Assembly (NCBI GenBank): GCA_973895155.1
Contig: OZ316892.1
Location: 16,616,001 to 16,680,000 of the forward strand
Reading direction: 5' to 3'
DNA length: 64,000 nucleotides
DNA from: Marsupella aquatica
Lineage: Eukaryota; Marchantiophyta
Of the stretch, positions 58,501 through 64,000 are shown piece by piece; the first letter of the stretch is position 1; every line of letters starts with the position of its first letter. The notes below the pieces were generated by a model, which saw only the letters and a program-made list of their open reading frames with translations, was not told where the DNA came from and did no database searches. The position numbers were made by a program, and so were the translations under genes.

Positions 58501-60368
58501 AGGTCATTCCTATACATACGCACACACATCCGTGCTGAAACTCTACAACGTTAACCGAATCACAATATTTGGTGAACCTATCTTCAACGTGCCCTACATT
58601 TTTCGAAAGTCATTCCAAACGTATAACAAGGACGGAGAACGATGCACTTACCGGTATCTCCAAGGCAATTGGATCAACGGGCTCGTTAAAGGGCTCAGCT
58701 GATTTTATTTGCATGACACGTTTCACGACCTGCCCAAAGTCAGACCACAGTTGGTAATACCCCTGGGAAGTACAGAAGAAGAAAGAATGACCGTCCCCTC
58801 GGTAAAATTTAGTGCGACCTTTCAAATCTATCTGATGCTGCAAAGAGCCCAGGGCATGAAATAGCACATGCGTACAATGAACCCAGAATCTTAAGCACCA
58901 TAGAACAGTAAGTTTGCAGGTCCCAGTATGATTGTAACGTCTTTGGAGCTCTAAGTTTCAAAACAAAGAAACACGTTCCTTTGTTGAGCCTCTATCAATG
59001 ATAAAAGGAGCTGCAAGATCCCGCACGTAGAAAAATGTATCGCACCAAGAAAAATCTATCTCAGGATTCGAGTGAGCTCTCCTGATATTTACAAGTGAAG
59101 TCGTAGATGTGGTTTGAATCCTTCCGTTCGATCTTTTGCCAAAGAACAAGATGTGCAATTTTCTGAGCCTTCATTACCTAGCGCAAAACTGTCCCTTTTC
59201 TCTCTACATTCTAGTTTTCCGCCAATCTAATTTCAAGCAAAGCCGACACCTTTCCAGGACCACCTCAGTTCTTGCAAGTGTAACGAAGTTGCGTGAAAAG
59301 ATTTCGGCCTCCATCTGTTGTATGATCACGCTAATGCTGATCTCTGAAAAGAAAGATCGATCTCTTTTTCCTTTCATTGTTCTGGTAGAAGCTGACTCAA
59401 TCGCAGGTTCAAATTCTAGAATTGAATCAACTACAGTACGGTCGTGTGGATTCCAGGAAGCTCTTACACCTCTGATCGAACTACTCTAATGAAGAATCAA
59501 GAGCGTGTGTTTGCGATGGAAAGAATATGATTACCGCCAGCGAAGTCTTCAATTCATTCTCATCGACTCCTTTCCTTGCCGTCGACGGCGAAACAACACT
59601 GCCCATCCTACGTTCTGGACCTTTAGAGGAGCCCAATTTGTAAGTAATTTTGAACTTGTTGTTATTCCCCGCAGAAGTTTGGGTAGGGCCTCCGAAGCTG
59701 CTGTCAATGTCACTCTCTGAAGCTCCTCGCGAGCTCGAGGCTTTGGGGTTGTTCTCTGAAGATCTAGCCACGGAGGAGTTGTTAGCGTCCACAGGGAGGA
59801 CAATTTCCAAGGACGTTGTAGCATTATCTGCTGCTCCCTTGTGCTCTGCTTTCGGTTTTAAGTTACCTAGCAGAAAGCCCTCCCTGAATTTCGAAGGTCT
59901 GACTCTGAGCCTCGAACTCTCGCGTCGTTTATCTATTTGCTTCATGACTGCCTGGTCCTCGGCCATGATTTCCGGAATTATATTTACATAGTTCTTGCTC
60001 ACTTGAGGAGGAGAGGTGCTATCAGGATCAGGTTTCGAAAGTGGGTTTTCTCCTGGGCTTTTCCTAACTTCGTCCCCGCTAGTTGTTGCATTCTCATCTA
60101 CGAAAACTAACACGCTCCCCTCCTCCGACTCGAGTTTCTGATGCGAGGGCCTTCTGCCACCGCCGCGAGGGTCGCGCTTGCGTTTATTTACACCTCGAAC
60201 AACCGGCAATCCTCTGTCGTGCTCCCCTTCAACCTCTACTTCAACGATGTCGCTCCTCGTTAGCTGCAATGCTTCCTTACTCGACGTTGGTACTACAACG
60301 GTCGGGACCACCGCTTTGCTCACCGGCAGAGCCTTTGACCTGAGTCTCGTGCGCTTATTGTTATCCAT
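55587..60368 (-). CDS. plant bromodomain protein, about 10 exons, about 811 residues
   Basis: Exons by eye (minus): 60368-59535, 58762-58652, 58349-58103, 57898-57710, 57491-57081, 56820-56709, 56437-56266, 56069-55935, 55892-55797, 55715-55587. All joins use GT-AG and keep phase, giving 2436 bases. Exon 1 (278 residues) is a basic, disordered nuclear start (KRTRLRSK, NKRKRDPRGGGRR). Exons 2-3 are the bromodomain (about residues 279-385), with SAEPFNEPVDP, DYFDVISEPMDLGTI and the acetyl-lysine-binding Asn in NCRSYNQDGD. Exon 5 has acidic 10-residue repeats. Exon 7 has a HHKPDCSCVVC zinc-knuckle-like motif (about 638-648), a feature I recall from this plant family. The product is likely a chromatin reader of acetylated histones. 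The last intron (81 bases) is in frame and could be retained (838 residues). Small extra exons in the 770-base intron 1 are possible. Confidence 0.88.
57095..57310 (-). repeat. 30-bp tandem repeat inside exon 5 of the bromodomain gene
   Basis: Six to seven in-frame copies encoding VEVDSQADGQT-like units (10 residues each). The middle copies are nearly identical at the DNA level and the outer ones diverged, so copy number may vary between individuals. Confidence 0.9.
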
Positions 60369-61960
60369 ATGTGCCTTGCCAAAAAATTGTCACAATGTAG
60401 GGTCGACTGTGTGCCTGCCAATCCATAGAGACGATGTTCGGAAACCCAAGAGTTGAACAACAAGTGTATCACAAACATACAATCATGGCAATGACTAGAG
60501 GGCTCTTGCATCCTCAAAGACCTCCACACTACGTGTCTTGCATTCCAGTTTGACCTAAAATCAACAACAAACGCTCACACGCAGAATAAATGCGCGTACG
60601 GTATACTTGACGTCAGCTGATCATAAAGCGTACACACGCTTTGAAATTGAACTGAATTGGCAGCTCTTCCTCAGTATTAGACAACCAGCAATTCGACATC
60701 ACGTCTCAAAGAATTCCTATCCCGTGTCAAGGAGGAAACCGAGAAACGAGCTACTAAACAGAATTGACCCTCTCCCCTCCTCATAATCCCCTTTCTCTAG
60801 AAAGTGCACGCACTCGAGTAGCAGAGTCAGCAATTCATCTCATGTCGCGGCTGCATAGCATTAGAACGGGAAACTACAGTACCTCGTGATTCCATGACCA
60901 TACGACGCGTGGCTACAATAGGGAAACCTACAGTTACAGTTAGTCTGGGACTGCGGTCGCCTTGCGAAGAAGTACAAACTAGTGGAAACCAAGAGCGCGA
61001 AGCCGCGGGGGCAATAAGGTAGAAACTGTATGATTCAGATGCGCTTTGAGCTCTTTCGTCTCTCTGCCGTAAGTGGCCTCCTTCCAATGTCACGTTACAC
61101 TCAAATTTGGGAGGGCATCAGGCAGGCGCAGCTCCCCCACTCCTGCCCTCCACTACACCCCAAAGAATAGACTCCGAAGAAGCTACGCTCGACGAAAGAT
61201 AGGGATGCAATGGACATCTAAATAATAATCACATCGAGGATCCCAACCCAACCATGGACAGAATGACAAAGTCTTCAGCCTCAAAGATCATCGAACCATC
61301 ACACAACGGAAAATGATAGTCATGCCTCTCACGACACCAGATCCAACAAAACTCAATGATCGAGCAAAAGATAGCGCTACAGCAGACATATGAGCACCGT
61401 TAACACACCACAAGGAATTGAGGACCGATTTCGTTACAATCATGATGCGAAGGGAAACCATGCCAGCCACCACTCTGCTCTGCACTGATCCCTAATCCCG
61501 GCGTACCGTTGGGGCCTTGTGCCAGTAGAACCACCACAGTCCACGCTCAATCCACGCTGCTCCACTGGCAAAGTCCAACGCCAGGCCTATGATTACAACA
61601 CTACTGTACCGTAGTTTCCCGTCATTACTTGACTGACAGTCCAGTAATCAGCATTTATCCGATGGTCTCGACACCACTGGACATTTCGCTAAATCTTGCG
61701 AATGATGAGGTTCTCACTTTTACAGTCCTGACGTCCCAACTTGTTATACTTTTGTGTTCTTTCCGTCGTGCGAAACTTTTCTCAGTAGTCTCATCGTCAT
61801 CACCTGAGTCTGGCCTTCGCGTTGCATCCGTTCTTTCACGACAATACCGTTCTTTGCGAAGGGCCTGCTTTCCGTCGAACTTCTCACATCTCCTCCAGAA
61901 GGCATCTTTATTGGGAGAGGAGAGTAAGAGTTTTGGTAATACCAGCTTTCACTTTAATTC
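60369..61960. other. upstream region of the bromodomain gene
   Basis: Likely promoter and 5' leader. No clear TATA box was chosen. A plus frame at 61629-62030 and a minus frame over 61740-61920 (WRRCEKFDGKQALRKERYCR) are open, but no domain or partner exon was found. Confidence 0.45.
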
Positions 61961-61964
61961 GTTT

Positions 61965-62390
61965 TCGTTGCAGAACAAACTGGCAATTAAGGGGAGCGAA
62001 CGGAGGAGCAAATGCTTCACAATAATTTGATCATTTTACTCAAATTGTGGGACAAACTGGCCATCAATTATCAAGAGGAGTGAATGTTTCATTGTAATTA
62101 CATCATTTCCAAAAATTGTGGAACAAACTGTAGACTTAACTGGCCATCAAGAGGACCTAATGTTTCACTATAAGTATAGTAGATCATTTTCTTGAAATTC
62201 CTCATTTTCGTTCTGGAACAAAGTGGTTATCAAGAGTAGCGAATGCTTCACTGTGATTAGTTCATTTCTTGAAATTTGACTATTTTTACAGATTCTGGAA
62301 CAAACTGGTACTCAAGAGCAGTGAAAGTTTCATTCTAAATAAGATCATTTTCCTGAAATTGTGGAACAAACTTGCTATCAAGATGCATGG
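61965..62390. repeat. degenerate tandem repeat, roughly 65-80 bp units
   Basis: The theme TTGTGGAACAAACTGG...ATCAAGAG...GAATGTTTCA...GATCATTTTC recurs about six times with heavy divergence. It resumes at about 63000-63110 after a 600-base interruption. Confidence 0.7.
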
Positions 62391-62394
62391 TTTC

Positions 62395-62998
62395 CATAGC
62401 AATTGTTTGTTAGAACATGTGGAAGGATAGGAGTACACACTTTATTGAGCACACCAGATCCATTCCACACAGAAATCTGATGCCCTTTGAGGATTTACAT
62501 CCGTAAAGATTGGGCCTGTCATAGATTCACATCCAGTGAGGGAAGTCTACTCTACATTATTTTGGAGATGCGGTCAATGAAATATCCTTTGAACCTGGGT
62601 GGAATTATGGGAAATTCAAGATGACATCCAGCAGGTTCCCCTAGCATCTCACCCCCCTCCCCCCCCCCCCCACCCCGGGCCCTTGCCCCCAACCATGATC
62701 TGCCTAGCCACTCAGGAATAGATGCTGGACTGCAGATTAGACTCATGGAATGTTGTCTGTCATGGACGCATCCGGTTCCTGTTCACTGGTTGGTCTTCCA
62801 AAGTGTGTCACTCCTGCTTCAGTAGTTAGATCACTGGTTTGGTTTCCTTGTGCTTAGCTGTTGGTTCTCTCCTGGTTCTGGTCTCTTCGGTTTTATTTGG
62901 GCACCACAACCTACCGTGTGCCAACCCCATTTTTGTGGGCCACCCATGTTGTATGCTGGATTTTTCAATAAACTTTGTTGATTTTTTGAGGCAAAAAA
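62395..62998 (+). mobile_element. insertion within the degenerate repeat, possible LINE 3' tail
   Basis: Interrupts the repeat array. Its right part is G/T-rich and ends TTCAATAAACTTTGTTGATT followed by TTTTGAGGCAAAAAAGA, a polyadenylation signal plus short A-run as at LINE 3' ends. It contains a poly-C run (62656-62670). No coding part or target duplication was found, so the class is tentative. Confidence 0.35.
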
Positions 62999-63110
62999 GA
63001 GGATAAACTTTTCACTAGAATTACAGTAGATCATTTTCCTGAAATTGTGTAACAATCTGGTAATCAGCCTGAAATTGTGGAAACAAACTGGTAATCAAGA
63101 CAAGGGCATG

Positions 63111-64000
63111 TGAAAAAAGAGGCGTTTGGACACTTCCCCTTTCATAGTGGTGGTTCAAGAGTAGGGTAACCCATCCCCAAGAAAGACTAATTGAATGTAT
63201 TCCCCATGTGTGGTGAGCATCTGAGGGGCTTACAGCCCATTATCCCCAAGAGAAGATGCTGCAAAACTGTATGCCTTTGCCACTTGTGTGTAATCATTCA
63301 AATTGAGAATTCCCAGGCCAGGCTGGCACAGGGTTCCAAAGACACACCCGCTAGTTAATGCCTTAGAAGTCTTACACAGCCGACAAACAAAAATTCACCA
63401 CGGGGGTTTACAATTCCAATACTGCCTCTGACCATATTAGCTTTAGTATTTGATCTTGCATACAGAACCTCCATCTTAGCTCTTATGTTTGGGATCTGGG
63501 TCCCTTCAAGTCAGTATGTGGTTCATTTGGATCAACCTTAGTCAAAATAGTGGTAATATACTCATTCAAATAAAAAGTGAGGTACTCTAGTAATTTTGGA
63601 CAGAAAATATTGCAAGTTAGCAAATCTCATTTGGCTGAAATCTTTTTTATGACTTGCTTAAAGTCTGTTTTTGTTTTGCCTATATGAACATCTGTGGTCA
63701 GGCCACCACATGTATCACATTACATGACTGTTCCAAAGCAAGTAACACAAAACTAGTTGTTTATGCTCTCTGCATCTATGGATAAAAACTCATTTTGTGA
63801 AGTCATCTTATGAGTTGCTTAAACTCCCTAATGTTCTGGCTCCTTACCAGACCACCCCATCCTCAAGAGCAATTCCCTTTCAAATAAGCAAGATTGTGGT
63901 CCTGTCCCTACCTGACCACAACAAGACGCAATAGCAATGATAACTTTGCAAGGCATGGGCATTGTGGCTCACCTTGCCTGGACGTTTACCTTGCCTTGCA
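63111..64000. other. intergenic DNA to window end
   Basis: AT-rich; no gene or repeat recognised. Confidence 0.6.

Noticed and set aside
60083-60456. Plus-strand frames opposite exon 1 of the bromodomain gene
   Set aside because: Shadow frames of a well-supported exon.
1-64000. CRISPR arrays, bacterial operons, riboswitches, rRNA genes
   Set aside because: None seen; the window is eukaryotic nuclear DNA, and the repeats found are transposon or minisatellite type.

Overview
The window looks like nuclear DNA of a land plant, probably a seed-free one (lycophyte, fern or bryophyte). The genus cannot be fixed from sequence alone. The evidence is TTTAGGG telomere-type repeats, plant PIF/Harbinger and Ty3-type retroelements, GT-AG introns of about 80 to 770 bases in a well-conserved bromodomain gene, and a cytochrome-b5 front-end desaturase. 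Most of the 64 kb is AT-rich intergenic DNA and mobile-element debris. Only two ordinary host genes look intact.

1-15.9 kb is a stack of same-orientation (minus-strand) LTR retroelements. Two copies (A, 1-5636, cut by the window edge; B, 5637-11916) belong to one Ty3-like family with 1.6-kb LTRs. Its polyprotein order is gag, aspartic protease, a DNMT3-like cytosine-5 DNA methyltransferase, then reverse transcriptase. A appears to be inserted in the reverse transcriptase of B. B appears to be inserted in the LTR of a third, unrelated Ty3 element (C), of which the integrase survives. A third LTR with its leader (13569-15407) sits beside the integrase and breaks a LINE fragment. Both methyltransferase copies are damaged. 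Two of the deletion scars are filled with TTTAGGG repeats, and both gag genes share an in-frame TAG. A detached LTR piece of the same family lies at 27.8-28.1 kb.

15.9-40.5 kb holds no convincing gene. It contains an 84-bp minisatellite (24.3-24.9 kb), several small tandem duplications, a GC-rich island (29.6-31.2 kb) and a tRNA-derived SINE-like unit (33.4-33.65 kb).

40.5-64 kb is the gene-bearing part. It holds a condensation-domain (HXXXD-type) acyltransferase relative that seems frameshifted (40.5-42.9 kb, minus). A 373-bp inverted-repeat element with a 9-bp target duplication lies at 45.2-45.6 kb. A complete-ended PIF/Harbinger transposon (46785-50627) carries an intact DDE transposase, a Myb-like partner gene and a third small ORF. 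A single-exon cytochrome-b5 front-end (probably sphingolipid delta-8) desaturase is at 51791-53209, minus. A bromodomain protein gene with about ten exons (55587-60368, minus) was assembled here with every splice phase consistent. The last 2 kb are degenerate short repeats interrupted by a possible LINE tail.

The most interesting object is the retroelement-borne DNA methyltransferase. A retroelement that carries its own cytosine methyltransferase could modify itself or its targets. The host bromodomain gene and the desaturase are unrelated neighbours.
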